Source: DASQMT01 sp963839615 (lineage in GTDB: Bacteria > Actinomycetota > Thermoleophilia > Solirubrobacterales > Solirubrobacteraceae). Taken from it: DNA of 64,000 nucleotides. Positions within the stretch are counted from its first letter, which is position 1. Each line of letters opens with the position of its first letter. The stretch is from assembly GCA_963839615.1 (NCBI GenBank), contig CAWIVY010000010.1, positions 682,001 through 746,000 on the forward strand, written 5' to 3'. The notes under the pieces were generated by a model. It ran no database searches. It saw only the letters and a list, made by a program, of their open reading frames with translations, and was not told where the DNA came from. Positions 17,693-26,225 of the stretch are shown one piece after another. The translations under genes were made by a program, and so were the position numbers.

Positions 17693-18391
17693 GTGTCAGA
17701 GGCGATGTCAGCCGACGGGGACGACGGGCGCGGCGACGCGCCCCTGCGCGCGATCATCGTCGACGACGACCCGTTCGCGCGCAAGATGATCAAAGACGCT
17801 CTTCAACGAGCGGGCGTGACCGTGATCGCCGAAGCGCACAACGGCCGCCAGGCGGTAGAGCTCACCCGTCACTATCACCCGGACGTCGTGCTGATGGATG
17901 TCGTCATGCCCGAGCTCGACGGGATCGCGGCCACCCGCCGCATCATCAAGGACGATCCTCGCCAGGTCATCATCATCCTCACCACGGCCGACAGCGACGA
18001 AATCGGACTGCTCGGATTGAGCGCCGGGGCGAGGGGGTTCCTTGCCAAGGACGTCGACGTCGACATCCTGCCGCAGGCGATCCATGGGGCGCTCAGCGGC
18101 GAGGCGGCGATCTCACGCAGGATGAGTATGAGGCTGGTGGAGCACCTCCGCAGGACGCCAAACAGTCCCCGGGGGATGCGCCCGGTCAAGTCGCCGCTCA
18201 CGCCGCGCGAGTGGGAAGTCATCGACCTGCTCGAGGAGACGAAGACGACCGATCAGATCGCCGACGAGCTCGTGCTCTCGAGTGAGACGGTGCGGTCGCA
18301 CGTCAAGCACATCCTGCGCAAGCTCGATGCGCGCTCGCGCGAAGAGGCCGTGGCCGTCGCACAGCGCATGCGCGGCGAGCCGCCTGGTTGA
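17693..18391 (+). CDS. NarL/FixJ-type response regulator with intact receiver
   Basis: About 232 residues. The receiver (about 18-135) has every key residue: acidic triad IVDDD, acceptor Asp in VLMDVVMPELDG, Thr in ILTTADS and Lys in FLAKDVD. The GerE helix-turn-helix follows (about 168-225; LTPREWEVIDLLEETKTTDQ, LSSETVRSHVKHILRKLDA). Start is uncertain: TTG 17684, GTG 17693 and ATG 17705 are all in frame; GTG 17693 is used. It is divergent from the three-gene pseudo-receiver operon, with a 192-bp spacer, and faces a histidine kinase that could be its partner. Confidence 0.88.
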   Translation: MSEAMSADGDDGRGDAPLRAIIVDDDPFARKMIKDALQRAGVTVIAEAHNGRQAVELTRHYHPDVVLMDVVMPELDGIAATRRIIKDDPRQVIIILTTADSDEIGLLGLSAGARGFLAKDVDVDILPQAIHGALSGEAAISRRMSMRLVEHLRRTPNSPRGMRPVKSPLTPREWEVIDLLEETKTTDQIADELVLSSETVRSHVKHILRKLDARSREEAVAVAQRMRGEPPG

Positions 18392-18400
18392 GCGACCAGC

Positions 18401-19213
18401 TTAAGCCGGGAGTGTGAAGAAGAAGCGGTTGGTGGAGTCGCTGGGCGAGGTGACCCCGACCTGGCCGCCGTGGCGTTCGACGATCTGACGGACGATCGTG
18501 AGGCCAAGACCTGATCCTCGCGTGCGGCGCTCGACGGAACCTCGCTCCCATACGTTGAAGATGCGCTCGCGGCTCTCCTCCGGGATGACCGGCCCGGCGC
18601 TTTCCACCGCGAACGTCCATCCGTTCGAGGATCGCGCCGCGGTGACCCAGATGTCGCCGCGACTTCGAGGTCCGTACTTCAGGGCATTGGTGAGGAGATT
18701 GCCGAACACGCTGCTCAGCATTGCGTAATCACCCTGGATGACCGGCATCGAGTCAATGTGCAGACGTGCGCTCCGGGCCGCGATCTCAGTGGCGAGCATG
18801 TCAACGCAATCCTTGATCAACTCAGACAGATCGACCGTGGTGGGTTCTAAGGGCCGGCCGCTCGCACGCGCCTCCGCGAGCAACCCCTCGACGAGCCGGC
18901 GCACGCGCGCGGCGACGCGTCGGATCGCGTCGAGCTCGTGCCGCGAGTTCAGGTCGAGCGCGTAACCCGCGCGCTCGCTCACCATCGTCGCGTACGCCTC
19001 CGTCATCACCAGCGGCTCAAGAAGCTCGTGCGCTGCAATCGCTGTGATGTGCTCGAGCTGCTCCCGCTCGCGCTCGAGCTTTTCGACACGCGCTGACAAG
19101 CGCAGGACCTCGCGCTTGAGCGCCTCGCGCGAACGTGGCTGTGCCAGCCCGCCCGGTTCCCCAGCGGATGCTCTTGCGGCGAACGCGTGTCCGACTCGCT
19201 GAGTGCGCTTCAT
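18401..19213 (-). CDS. Histidine kinase (cytoplasmic, HisKA-type and HATPase)
   Basis: A 270-residue kinase without membrane segments. A coiled-coil-like N-terminus (about 40-65; LKREVLRLSARVEKLERERE) leads into a dimerisation helix with AAHELLEPL, the phospho-His site, close to the H-D/E-L-Q-E-P form of phytochrome-like kinases. The ATPase domain has NLLTNALKYG (N box), RIFNVWERG and GSGLGLTIV (G box). ATG 19213 is preferred because GGGAG lies 8 nt upstream. No sensor domain is present, so the input must come from another protein. Its stop is 9 bp from the stop of the convergent NarL-type gene, its likely partner. Confidence 0.85.
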   Translation of the reverse strand: MKRTQRVGHAFAARASAGEPGGLAQPRSREALKREVLRLSARVEKLEREREQLEHITAIAAHELLEPLVMTEAYATMVSERAGYALDLNSRHELDAIRRVAARVRRLVEGLLAEARASGRPLEPTTVDLSELIKDCVDMLATEIAARSARLHIDSMPVIQGDYAMLSSVFGNLLTNALKYGPRSRGDIWVTAARSSNGWTFAVESAGPVIPEESRERIFNVWERGSVERRTRGSGLGLTIVRQIVERHGGQVGVTSPSDSTNRFFFTLPA

Positions 19214-19323
19214 CCGTGTCGCTCCCTTCCCCAAGAGAGAGTCCAGCCGAAGTCCATTCGGCGGATGAACCGGGGGTACGCCAGTCATCGGCGGATCCCA
19301 GCTCGAGACATCTTCCGGCTACC

Positions 19324-19362
19324 GCTTGAGAACTTCAAGCACCAATGGACGAATAGTCGTCC
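19324..19362. promoter_or_regulatory. Two adjacent small inverted repeats in the kinase/acpS spacer
   Basis: GCTTGA-N5-TCAAGC lies at 19324-19340, and GGACGA-N4-TCGTCC at 19347-19362. Both are perfect 6-bp arms in the 211-bp spacer between two divergent genes (kinase and acpS), a layout typical of regulator binding sites. No regulator can be assigned, and short palindromes of this size can occur by chance. Confidence 0.3.
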
Positions 19363-19424
19363 TTTCAGGTTAGGGCAATGAAACGCAAGGTGCCGGCGGC
19401 GCGGGACGGTAGGGTCCCGGCGGC

Positions 19425-19781
19425 GTGACCGGCGTCGGCCTGGACCTGCTTGAGATCGATCGCCTCGCGCAGGCGCTGGAAAGGCGTCCGCGGCTGGCCG
19501 AGCGCCTGTTCACGCCGGGCGAGCGCGCGTTCGCGGCGGATCGCGGGCAGCCGGCGCGCCACCTGGCCGTGCGGTTCTGCGCCAAGGAGGCGGTCGCCAA
19601 GGCGCTCGCGCTGCGCGACGGCGACTGGCACGACGTCGAGGTGCTGGGCGGCGGCGATGGGCCGCCGGGCGTGCGGCTCTCCGGTAGCGCCGCCGCGCGC
19701 GCGACCGAGCTGGGTGTCGAGGTGGAGATTTCGCTCACCCACTCCAAGGGTATGGCCGGCGCGGTCGCGATGCTGAGGTGA
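19425..19781 (+). CDS. acpS: Holo-[acyl-carrier-protein] synthase
   Basis: A 118-residue protein, the usual AcpS length. TGVGLDLLEIDRL carries the Mg-binding Asp, FCAKEAVAKAL the catalytic Glu/Lys region, and ISLTHSKGMAGAVAM closes the fold. It transfers the 4'-phosphopantetheine arm from CoA to acyl carrier protein in the cytoplasm. GTG 19425 is the only sensible start. The stop overlaps the GTG of the NAD(P)HX repair gene (GTGA), and this acpS-nnr order is common in actinobacteria. Confidence 0.95.
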   Translation: MTGVGLDLLEIDRLAQALERRPRLAERLFTPGERAFAADRGQPARHLAVRFCAKEAVAKALALRDGDWHDVEVLGGGDGPPGVRLSGSAAARATELGVEVEISLTHSKGMAGAVAMLR

Positions 19782-21289
19782 GCCGCCCGCGCTGGCTCGA
19801 GCCGCTGCCCGACGCCCAGCTGATGCGGGCGACCGACGAGTGGGCGATGGCGACGAAGAAGATCCCGTCGCTCGAGTTGATGGAGCGCGCGGGGGAAGGG
19901 CTCGCGCGCGTGGTCGCCGAGCACGTCCCCGCGGGGCGGATCGCGGTCGTCTGCGGGAAGGGCAACAACGGCGGCGACGGCTTCGTCGCGGCGCGGCTGC
20001 TGCGCCGGTCCGGGCGCGACGTCGACGTGCTGGCGCTCTCGCCCGCGCAGTGGTTGAGCGAGGACGCGCGCGCGATGCTCGCGAAGCTGCCGGGCGAGGC
20101 GCCGGTCGCCTACGACGCCGCGCTGCTGGCCAAGGCGCACGGCATCGTCGACGCCCTGCTGGGCACGGGCTCGAGCGGCGCGCCGAAGGATCCGGTCGCG
20201 CGGGCGATCGAGGAGATCTCCGGTGCCAAGGGCAGGGTGATCGCCGCCGACATCCCGAGCGGCGTGGACGCGAGCACGGGCGAGGTCCCCGGCGTGGCCG
20301 TGCGCGCGGTGGCGACGGCCACCTTCCACCGCGCGAAGCCGGGCCTCTGGATCGCGCCGGGCAAGGCGCACGCGGGTGCGGTGACCGTGATCGACATCGG
20401 CATCCCGAGCGGCGCGCCGGGCGACGCCGACGCGGGACTGATCACCCCGGGCGTGCTGCGCGACATGCCCCGGCGCGGTGTCGACTCGACCAAGTTCAGC
20501 TCCGGCAGCGTCGTGATCGTCGGCGGCTCGCGCGGCCTGACGGGCGCGCCGTCCATGAGCGCGCTGGCGGCGATGCGCGCCGGCGCCGGCTACGTCACGG
20601 TCGCAGCCCCGGCGTCGCTCGAGCTCGCTTTCTCCGTGCGGCTGCTGGAGTCGATGTTCGTCGGCCTTCCCGAGGACGACGGCGCGCTCTCCCCCGAGGC
20701 GCTGAAGGACACGCAGTCGGCCGTCAGCCGCGCCGACGCGGTGGTGCTCGGGCCGGGCCTCGGCCGCACGCCTGGCGTGCAGGAGCTCGTGCGCGAGCTG
20801 GTACAGCGCATCGATGTGCCGCTGGTGATCGACGCCGACGGGCTCAACGCGGTCGCCGGCAGCCTCGACGAGCTGCGCCACCGCCGCTGGCCGACGGTGC
20901 TGACGCCGCACGCGGGCGAGCTCGGCCGGCTGCTCGAGGTCGACTCGGCCGAGGTGGCCCGCGCGCGCCTGGACCATGCGTGCGCCGCCGCGGCGCGCTC
21001 GAAGGCGCTCGTGGTGCTCAAGGGCGACGACACGCTCGTCGCCTCTACGTCGGGCGGCATCGCGATCTCGCCCGGGGGCGCGCCCGCGCTGGCGACCGCC
21101 GGCACGGGGGACGTGCTCGCCGGCGTCACGGGCGCGATGCTCGCGAAGGGCCTCTCGCCTGCGCACGCCGCCTGTGCGGCGGTCTACGCGCACCTGCGTG
21201 CCGGCCGGCTCGCCGCCGAGCCGCACGGGCCGGACGGCGTCATCGCCTCCGACGTGATCGCCGCGCTGCCCGCGGCGCTCGCGGGCTAG
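19778..21289 (+). CDS. nnr: Bifunctional NAD(P)HX epimerase / ADP-dependent dehydratase
   Basis: A 503-residue two-domain repair enzyme. The N-terminal YjeF domain (about 10-215; KGNNGGDGFVAARLL, DALLGTGSSG, DIPSGVDA) epimerises damaged NAD(P)H hydrates. The C-terminal YjeF-C/carbohydrate-kinase domain (about 225-500; VVLGPGLGRTPG, LTPHAGELGRLL, VLKGDDTLVA, TAGTGDVLAGVTGAM) dehydrates them using ADP or ATP. GTG start overlaps the acpS stop. The length and domain order are typical. Confidence 0.95.
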   Translation: MSRPRWLEPLPDAQLMRATDEWAMATKKIPSLELMERAGEGLARVVAEHVPAGRIAVVCGKGNNGGDGFVAARLLRRSGRDVDVLALSPAQWLSEDARAMLAKLPGEAPVAYDAALLAKAHGIVDALLGTGSSGAPKDPVARAIEEISGAKGRVIAADIPSGVDASTGEVPGVAVRAVATATFHRAKPGLWIAPGKAHAGAVTVIDIGIPSGAPGDADAGLITPGVLRDMPRRGVDSTKFSSGSVVIVGGSRGLTGAPSMSALAAMRAGAGYVTVAAPASLELAFSVRLLESMFVGLPEDDGALSPEALKDTQSAVSRADAVVLGPGLGRTPGVQELVRELVQRIDVPLVIDADGLNAVAGSLDELRHRRWPTVLTPHAGELGRLLEVDSAEVARARLDHACAAAARSKALVVLKGDDTLVASTSGGIAISPGGAPALATAGTGDVLAGVTGAMLAKGLSPAHAACAAVYAHLRAGRLAAEPHGPDGVIASDVIAALPAALAG

Positions 21290-21403
21290 ATCGCGCGTCG
21301 CCGCCGGCGGCGCGGGCCCAGCGGACGTGCAGCTCGCGGCGTTGACGTCAACGGCGGGCATCTGAGGGGTGGGTCCGGAGCGCCCCGAGAGCCGCGCGGG
21401 ACG

Positions 21404-21449
21404 CGAACGTCGCTGAGTCGCCCCTATAGGGGGTGCTCAGCGACGTTCG
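21404..21449. repeat. Long imperfect palindrome, copy 1 (CTATAG core)
   Basis: Arms CGAACGTCGCTGAG (21404-21417) and CTCAGCGACGTTCG (21436-21449) are perfect 14-bp complements. The interior holds a second perfect palindrome CCCCTATAGGGG (21421-21432), so nearly the whole element can fold on either strand. No run of T follows, so a simple intrinsic terminator for nnr is possible but not typical. A related element lies 94 bp downstream. Confidence 0.85.
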
Positions 21450-21497
21450 GCGCGGTCGGTGGCCCGCCGCCGCCGGTGCGCCCCGGCACCCGGCACG

Positions 21498-21543
21498 CGA
21501 ACGTCCGTGAGTACCGGCTATAGGGACGACTGACGGACGTTCG
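21498..21543. repeat. Long imperfect palindrome, copy 2 (CTATAG core)
   Basis: Left arm CGAACGTCCGTGAGT (21498-21512) pairs with ACTGACGGACGTTCG (21529-21543) with one mismatch. The core again contains CTATAG (21518-21523), and both copies are flanked by ACG on the left and GCG on the right. Relative to copy 1, GC at the middle of the left arm became CG and the right arm changed to match, so pairing is kept. The two copies occupy the 315-bp spacer between nnr and the CBS gene, which holds no gene. Confidence 0.85.
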
Positions 21544-21604
21544 GCGGGATGTGGCCGACCCCTCGGTGCCGCGGTTCGCCGGTTCGAACTAGGATTCGCG
21601 GCCG

Positions 21605-22066
21605 ATGCCCCTGACCGTCGCAGACATCATGGATACGGACGCGCCGACTGTGAGCCCGGAGGACACGGTCGAGCACGTGCTGCGGGTCATGAACGACTCC
21701 GAGCTCAACGGCGTGGCAGTGGTCACCGCCGGCGGGCGCTGCGTCGGGATCATCACCGAGTCGGACCTGATCATGACCGGCGAGAACGCCGACCTGCACC
21801 TGCCGCACTACTTCGAGCTCTTCGGCGGCTTCGTCTTCCTCGAGTCGCTCGGGCACTTCGAGGAGCGGCTGCGCAAGGCGACCGCCGCGCTCGCCAGCGA
21901 CCTGATGACCGAGGACCCGGTCACGATCGAGCCGGACGCGAGCGTGCAGCAGGCAGCCCGGCTGATCTCGCGCTCCAAGCACAACCGGCTGCCGGTGATC
22001 GAGCACGGGCGCCTCGTCGGCACGGTGACCCGCGTCGACGTGCTCGAGGCGCTGACCCGGGAGTAG
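21605..22066 (+). CDS. CBS-domain pair protein
   Basis: A 153-residue protein made of two CBS motifs (about 5-60 and 95-150). ADIMDTDAPTVSPEDTVEHV and DLMTEDPVTIEPDASVQQA open them, and each ends with a GIITESD- or GTVTRVD-like strand. A 35-residue insertion between the motifs (LPHYFELFGGFVFLESLGHF) is characteristic of a CBS subgroup in actinobacteria. CBS pairs usually sense adenosyl nucleotides. ATG 21605. It is 2 bp upstream of alr and probably co-transcribed with it. Confidence 0.88.
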   Translation: MPLTVADIMDTDAPTVSPEDTVEHVLRVMNDSELNGVAVVTAGGRCVGIITESDLIMTGENADLHLPHYFELFGGFVFLESLGHFEERLRKATAALASDLMTEDPVTIEPDASVQQAARLISRSKHNRLPVIEHGRLVGTVTRVDVLEALTRE

Positions 22067-22068
22067 TC

Positions 22069-23202
22069 GTGCGGGCGCTCGCCCGGGTCGACCTCACAGC
22101 GATCGAGCGCAACTGCGCGCTGCTGGCGCGCGTCGCCGCGCCGGCCGCGCTGTGCGTGGTCGTCAAGGCGGACGGCTACGGGCACGGCGCCGAGCCCGCC
22201 GCGCGCGCCGCACAGGCCGCCGGCGCCGCCTGGCTCGCGGTCGCGACCGCGGACGAGGCGGCCGCGCTGCGCGCCGCGGGGATCGACGGGCCGCTGCTCG
22301 TCATGGGCGCGCTGTCGGCGGCCGAGCTGACCATCGCCCTGCGGGCGCGCGCCGATGTCGTGGCGTGGCGCGAGGGGTTCGTCGCGGCCGTTGCGGCGCA
22401 TCCCGACGGTGAGGGCGCCGGCGTGCACGTCAAGCTCGACACCGGCATGGGCCGGCTCGGCACCCGCGATGCCGCCGAGGCCACGCGCACGGCCGCGGCG
22501 ATCGCGGCCGCGACGCGGCTGCGGCTCGTGGGGGCGATGACGCACTTCGCCACGTCCGACGACGACCCCGCCTTCGCGCGCGAGCAGCTCGCGCGCTTCC
22601 TGCCCTGGGCGGACCAGCTGCGCGCGGACCACGGCGACCTGCTGCTGCACGCCGCCAACTCGGCCGCGACGCTCGGGATCCCGGAGTCGCGCCTCGGCAT
22701 GGTGCGTTGCGGCATCGCCGCCTACGGCATGGACCCGTTCGGCGAGGATCCGGCGCGCCACGGGCTGACGCCCGCGCTCGAGCTGCGCTCCTACGTCGCC
22801 GAGGTCAAGCCGCTCGCGCCGGGGGAGAGCGTCGGATACGGCCGCAGCTTCGTCGCCGACGCGCCGACGTGGATCGGCACCGTGCCGGTCGGCTACGCCG
22901 ACGGCGTGCGGCGGGCGCTCGGCAACGACTGCGACATGCTCGTCGGCGGCCGGCGCGTACCGCTCGTCGGCACGGTGTCGATGGACAACGTCACGGTCGA
23001 CCTCGGCCCGGAGCCGCCGGAGCGCGGCGCGGAGGCCGTCCTGATCGGCGCGCAGGGCTCCGAGCGGGTGCTCGCGGAGGAGTGGGCGCGGCGGCTCGGC
23101 ACGATCAACTACGAGATCACGTGCGCGATCAGCGCGCGAGTGCCGCGCGAGCACCACGGCGGGGCGGCGCGAGCGGGCATCCGGACCGGGGCCGCGGCGT
23201 GA
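22069..23202 (+). CDS. alr: Alanine racemase
   Basis: A 377-residue PLP enzyme that interconverts L- and D-alanine for peptidoglycan. VVKADGYGHGA contains the PLP Lys, VKLDTGMGRLG and HAANSAATL line the active site, and VGYADGVRRAL with GTVSMDN and the second catalytic Tyr in the C-terminal barrel (SVGYGRSF) complete it. GTG 22069. The last 15 residues are an Arg/Ala tail. The stop overlaps the start of the CCA/poly(A) polymerase gene (GTGA). Confidence 0.95.
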   Translation: MRALARVDLTAIERNCALLARVAAPAALCVVVKADGYGHGAEPAARAAQAAGAAWLAVATADEAAALRAAGIDGPLLVMGALSAAELTIALRARADVVAWREGFVAAVAAHPDGEGAGVHVKLDTGMGRLGTRDAAEATRTAAAIAAATRLRLVGAMTHFATSDDDPAFAREQLARFLPWADQLRADHGDLLLHAANSAATLGIPESRLGMVRCGIAAYGMDPFGEDPARHGLTPALELRSYVAEVKPLAPGESVGYGRSFVADAPTWIGTVPVGYADGVRRALGNDCDMLVGGRRVPLVGTVSMDNVTVDLGPEPPERGAEAVLIGAQGSERVLAEEWARRLGTINYEITCAISARVPREHHGGAARAGIRTGAAA

Positions 23203-24599
23203 GCGCTCCGACGCCGCTGGAGGCCGCGCGCGAGGTCTTCGCCGGCCGCGATGCCTGGATCGTCGGCGGCGCCGTGCGCGACCGGCTGCTCGGCCGCGCC
23301 ACGACCGACCTCGACCTGGCGGTGCGCGACGATCCCGACGCAGGATCACGCGCGCTCGCGCGCGCGACCGGCGCCGCCCGCTTCCAGCTGTCGGGGGCGT
23401 TCGGCGCGTGGCGCGTCGTCGGCCCCGGCCACGCCTGGCACGTGGACCTCGTGACGCTGCGCGACGGCGACATCGAGGCCGACCTCGCAGCGCGCGACTT
23501 CACGCTCAACGCGATGGCCGAGCCGCTCGCGGGCGGCGAACTGATAGACCCGCACGGCGGTCGCGCCGACCTCGAGGCGCGGCGGCTGCGCATGGTCGCG
23601 CCCGGCGCGCTGGCCGACGACCCGCTGCGCACGCTGCGCGCGGTGCGCCTCGCGATCGACCTCGACCTGCAGATCGAGCCCGGCACGGCCGCGGCGATCG
23701 GCCGCGAGGCGCCCGGGCTGGAGCGGGTCGCCGCCGAGCGGATCTTCGGCGAGTTCAAGCACGTGATCCGCTCCCCGGCCGTGCGCACCGGACTGCAGCT
23801 GATGGATGTCCACGGCATCACGGCCCAGGTGCTGCCGGAGCTGCTCCCCCTGCGCGGCGTGGAGCAGAACGTGTTCCACCACCTCGACGTGCACGGCCAC
23901 ACGCTCGAGGTGCTCGACCAGGTCGGCGCGATCGAGCGCGACCCGCTCGCGGCCGGGTTCGGAGAGCACGCCGCGGCGGTCGGCGACCTGCTGCGCGAGC
24001 CGCTCGCCGACGAGCTCACGCGCGGCGACGCGATGCGGATCGCCGCCCTGTTGCACGACGTCGCCAAGCCGTGGACGCGGACCGAGCGGCCCGGCGGCGG
24101 ATTCGGCTTCCCCGGCCATGACCGCGAGGGGGCGGAGATCGCCCGCACGGTCATGCGCAGGCTGCGGGCATCGGGCTTGCTCGCCGACCACGTGGCCGCG
24201 CTGTGCCTGCACCACCTGCGGCTCGGGTTCCTCGTCCACGAGCGCCCGCTCGACCGGCGCGCGATCTGGCGCTACCTGCGCGCGACCGAGCCCTACGCGG
24301 TCGACGTGACCGTCTTCACGGTCGCCGACCGCCTCGCAACGCGCGGCAAGAACGCGGAGCCCGCGATCCGGGCCCACGTCGCGCTGGCCCGCGAGGTGCT
24401 GACACCGGCGCTCGCACGGCGTGCGGAAGGGCCGCGCGAGCCGTTGCTGCGGGGTGACGAGCTGGCGCGGGAGCTCGGCCTGCGCCCCGGGCGCGAGCTG
24501 GGCGAGCTGCTCGCGCAGCTCGAGGAGGACCGCTTCGTGGGCGCGATCGAGACGCGGGCGGACGCGCTCAGGCGCGCGCGGGAGCTGCGCGCCGGCTGA
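23199..24599 (+). CDS. CCA tRNA nucleotidyltransferase / poly(A) polymerase family protein with HD domain
   Basis: A 466-residue protein. The class II head has IVGGAVRDRLLGR and TDLDLAV (the metal-binding D-x-D), RDFTLNAMA, and RTLRAVRLAIDLD; after the arm domain comes an HD domain (LLHDVAKPWTRTE, FPGHDREGAEIA). GTG 23199 lies in the alr stop; the frame is open far upstream inside alr but that part is a shadow. These enzymes add CCA or A tails to tRNA ends; which activity applies cannot be decided by eye. The 3' end overlaps the convergent M28 gene by 32 bp. Confidence 0.88.
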   Translation: MSAPTPLEAAREVFAGRDAWIVGGAVRDRLLGRATTDLDLAVRDDPDAGSRALARATGAARFQLSGAFGAWRVVGPGHAWHVDLVTLRDGDIEADLAARDFTLNAMAEPLAGGELIDPHGGRADLEARRLRMVAPGALADDPLRTLRAVRLAIDLDLQIEPGTAAAIGREAPGLERVAAERIFGEFKHVIRSPAVRTGLQLMDVHGITAQVLPELLPLRGVEQNVFHHLDVHGHTLEVLDQVGAIERDPLAAGFGEHAAAVGDLLREPLADELTRGDAMRIAALLHDVAKPWTRTERPGGGFGFPGHDREGAEIARTVMRRLRASGLLADHVAALCLHHLRLGFLVHERPLDRRAIWRYLRATEPYAVDVTVFTVADRLATRGKNAEPAIRAHVALAREVLTPALARRAEGPREPLLRGDELARELGLRPGRELGELLAQLEEDRFVGAIETRADALRRARELRAG

Positions 24600-25755
24600 G
24601 CGAGCGGATCGCCTCGAGGCAGACCGCGGTGCACGCTGCCACCGTGCCGAAGTCGAGGTTGGCGGCGACGTCGCGCTGGGAGTGGTAGTTCGGCGCCATC
24701 TTGTACTCGTCGATCGCCGCGAGGACGCCGGTCGGGTAGCCGGCCTTCAGCGTGATCAGCGCATCCGTGGCGAAGCCGGTGCGGAGCCCGCGCCGCAGCG
24801 TATGCCCGGCGCGCTCGGCGCACCCCGCCAGCCAGTCGCGGATCGCCGGCGTGTAGTCGCGCATGCGCAGCATGCCCTCGCCCTCGAGCAGGATCGCCTC
24901 CGGCCCGCCGACGCATTCGAGCACGACGAAGCGCGTGCGCTCGCGCGGGAGCGCGCCGGCGTGACGCGCGACGAAGCCGCGCATGCCCTCCAGGAAGGAC
25001 TCCTCGCTGCCGGTCGACAGGAGGATCACGCGCACGCCGTCGGGCGGCTCCTCGCGCAGCAGCCGCGCGAGCTCGAGCAGGACGGCGACCGCGGCGAGGT
25101 TGTCGTTTGCGCCGGGCACGACCGAGCGCGTCGCGATGTCGCCGACGGCGAGCATCGACGCCAGCGCCATCATGCCGCCCAGGCGGCGCATGCCGCGCAG
25201 GCCGAGGAGTGCGCCGGTCCCTGCGAGCGCGGGCCCGGCGACGACGAACTGCATCAGCGGCGGCGAGGTCTCCTGGCGGTCGTACCAGTCGGGGAACTTG
25301 TCGGCGACCCAGCGGTTCGGGCCGGGGTGGAAGATCAGCCCGCCGCGCGCTGCGTCGTGGTGGGCGACGAAGACGACCGTCTCGGCGCCATCCCGGTCGC
25401 CCGTCTCCGCGACGACGTTGAACGTGTCGCGCCGCGGCAGCAGGCGGCGGAAGAGGTGCGGCCCGGCCGCGACGTCGTCCGCGATCCCGGCCGCTGCCGC
25501 CAGGCCGGCGGCCGCGGCGAGCGGCCGCGCGCGCCGCGCCAGGCCCGCCGCCGCCCCCGCGGCGCACATCAGCGCGACCGGGATGGCGAACGAGCCGGTG
25601 GCCCGCTCCTGCTCGATCCGGGCCTCGAGCCCGAGCTCCGCGAGCCGCTCGCGGATCCACTCGGCGGCCCGGCGCTCCCCGTCTGAGGCGGACGGCCGGT
25701 CGATCGCCTGGAGGTGCTCGACGGTCTCGCGCAGGCGGCTGGAATCGGGCGGCAC
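24568..25755 (-). CDS. M28-family zinc peptidase, probably membrane associated
   Basis: A 395-residue protein. FVAHHDAARGG supplies the first His/Asp pair, VVPGANDNLAAVAVLLELA the bridging Asp, and LLSTGSEESFLEGMRGF the catalytic Glu pair of M28 aminopeptidases. Two or three hydrophobic stretches (about 50-90, 160-200) interrupt the domain and suggest membrane association. A final His (NYHSQRD) fits the last metal ligand. Substrate unknown. It is transcribed towards the CCA gene and away from the HIT gene, leaving a 28-bp spacer. Confidence 0.85.
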   Translation of the reverse strand: MPPDSSRLRETVEHLQAIDRPSASDGERRAAEWIRERLAELGLEARIEQERATGSFAIPVALMCAAGAAAGLARRARPLAAAAGLAAAAGIADDVAAGPHLFRRLLPRRDTFNVVAETGDRDGAETVVFVAHHDAARGGLIFHPGPNRWVADKFPDWYDRQETSPPLMQFVVAGPALAGTGALLGLRGMRRLGGMMALASMLAVGDIATRSVVPGANDNLAAVAVLLELARLLREEPPDGVRVILLSTGSEESFLEGMRGFVARHAGALPRERTRFVVLECVGGPEAILLEGEGMLRMRDYTPAIRDWLAGCAERAGHTLRRGLRTGFATDALITLKAGYPTGVLAAIDEYKMAPNYHSQRDVAANLDFGTVAACTAVCLEAIRSLSRRAAPARA

Positions 25756-25783
25756 GGAGCTCGCAGGCTAGTACGGTGCGCCC

Positions 25784-26197
25784 ATGCGAGACCCCGATTG
25801 CCTCTTCTGCAAGATCGTCGCCGGCGAGATCCCCGCCACGCGGGTGCGCGAGGACGAGCGGACCGTCGCGTTCATGGACATCAACCCCGCCACGCGCGGG
25901 CACCTGCTGGTGGTCCCGCGCGAGCATTCGGCGGACCTGCTCGAGATCGGCGCCGAGGACCTGTGTGCCTGCACGGCCGCCGGGAAGGAGCTGGCCGCGC
26001 TGGTGACCGAGCGTCTCGGGGCGGACGGCGTGAACCTGATCAACTCGTGCGGCCGCGACGCGTGGCAGACCGTCTTCCACTTCCACCTGCACGTGATCCC
26101 GCGCTACGTGGCCGATCCGCTGCGCCTGCCCTGGACGCCGGAGCCCGGCGACCGCGACGAGATCGCCGCGACGGCGGCTGGGCTGACCGGCGCCTGA
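25784..26197 (+). CDS. HIT-family nucleotide hydrolase/transferase
   Basis: A 137-residue histidine-triad protein. DCLFCKIVAGEIPA is the standard start, with CxxC as half of a zinc site, and HFHLHVIPRY is the histidine triad. HINT-like members hydrolyse adenosine phosphoramidates. ATG 25784 is preceded by no strong ribosome-binding site. Length is normal for the family. Confidence 0.93.
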   Translation: MRDPDCLFCKIVAGEIPATRVREDERTVAFMDINPATRGHLLVVPREHSADLLEIGAEDLCACTAAGKELAALVTERLGADGVNLINSCGRDAWQTVFHFHLHVIPRYVADPLRLPWTPEPGDRDEIAATAAGLTGA

Positions 26198-26225
26198 CTG
26201 GACGGAAGTCCTAGACCGCCGGCGC

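Noticed and set aside
21424..21523. CTATAG-core palindromes as phage attachment sites
   Set aside because: No integrase or tRNA nearby, and the copies differ; a structural or REP-like explanation fits better.
22707..23198. Upstream extension of the CCA/poly(A) polymerase frame
   Set aside because: Lies within alr in another frame; the real start is GTG 23199 overlapping the alr stop.
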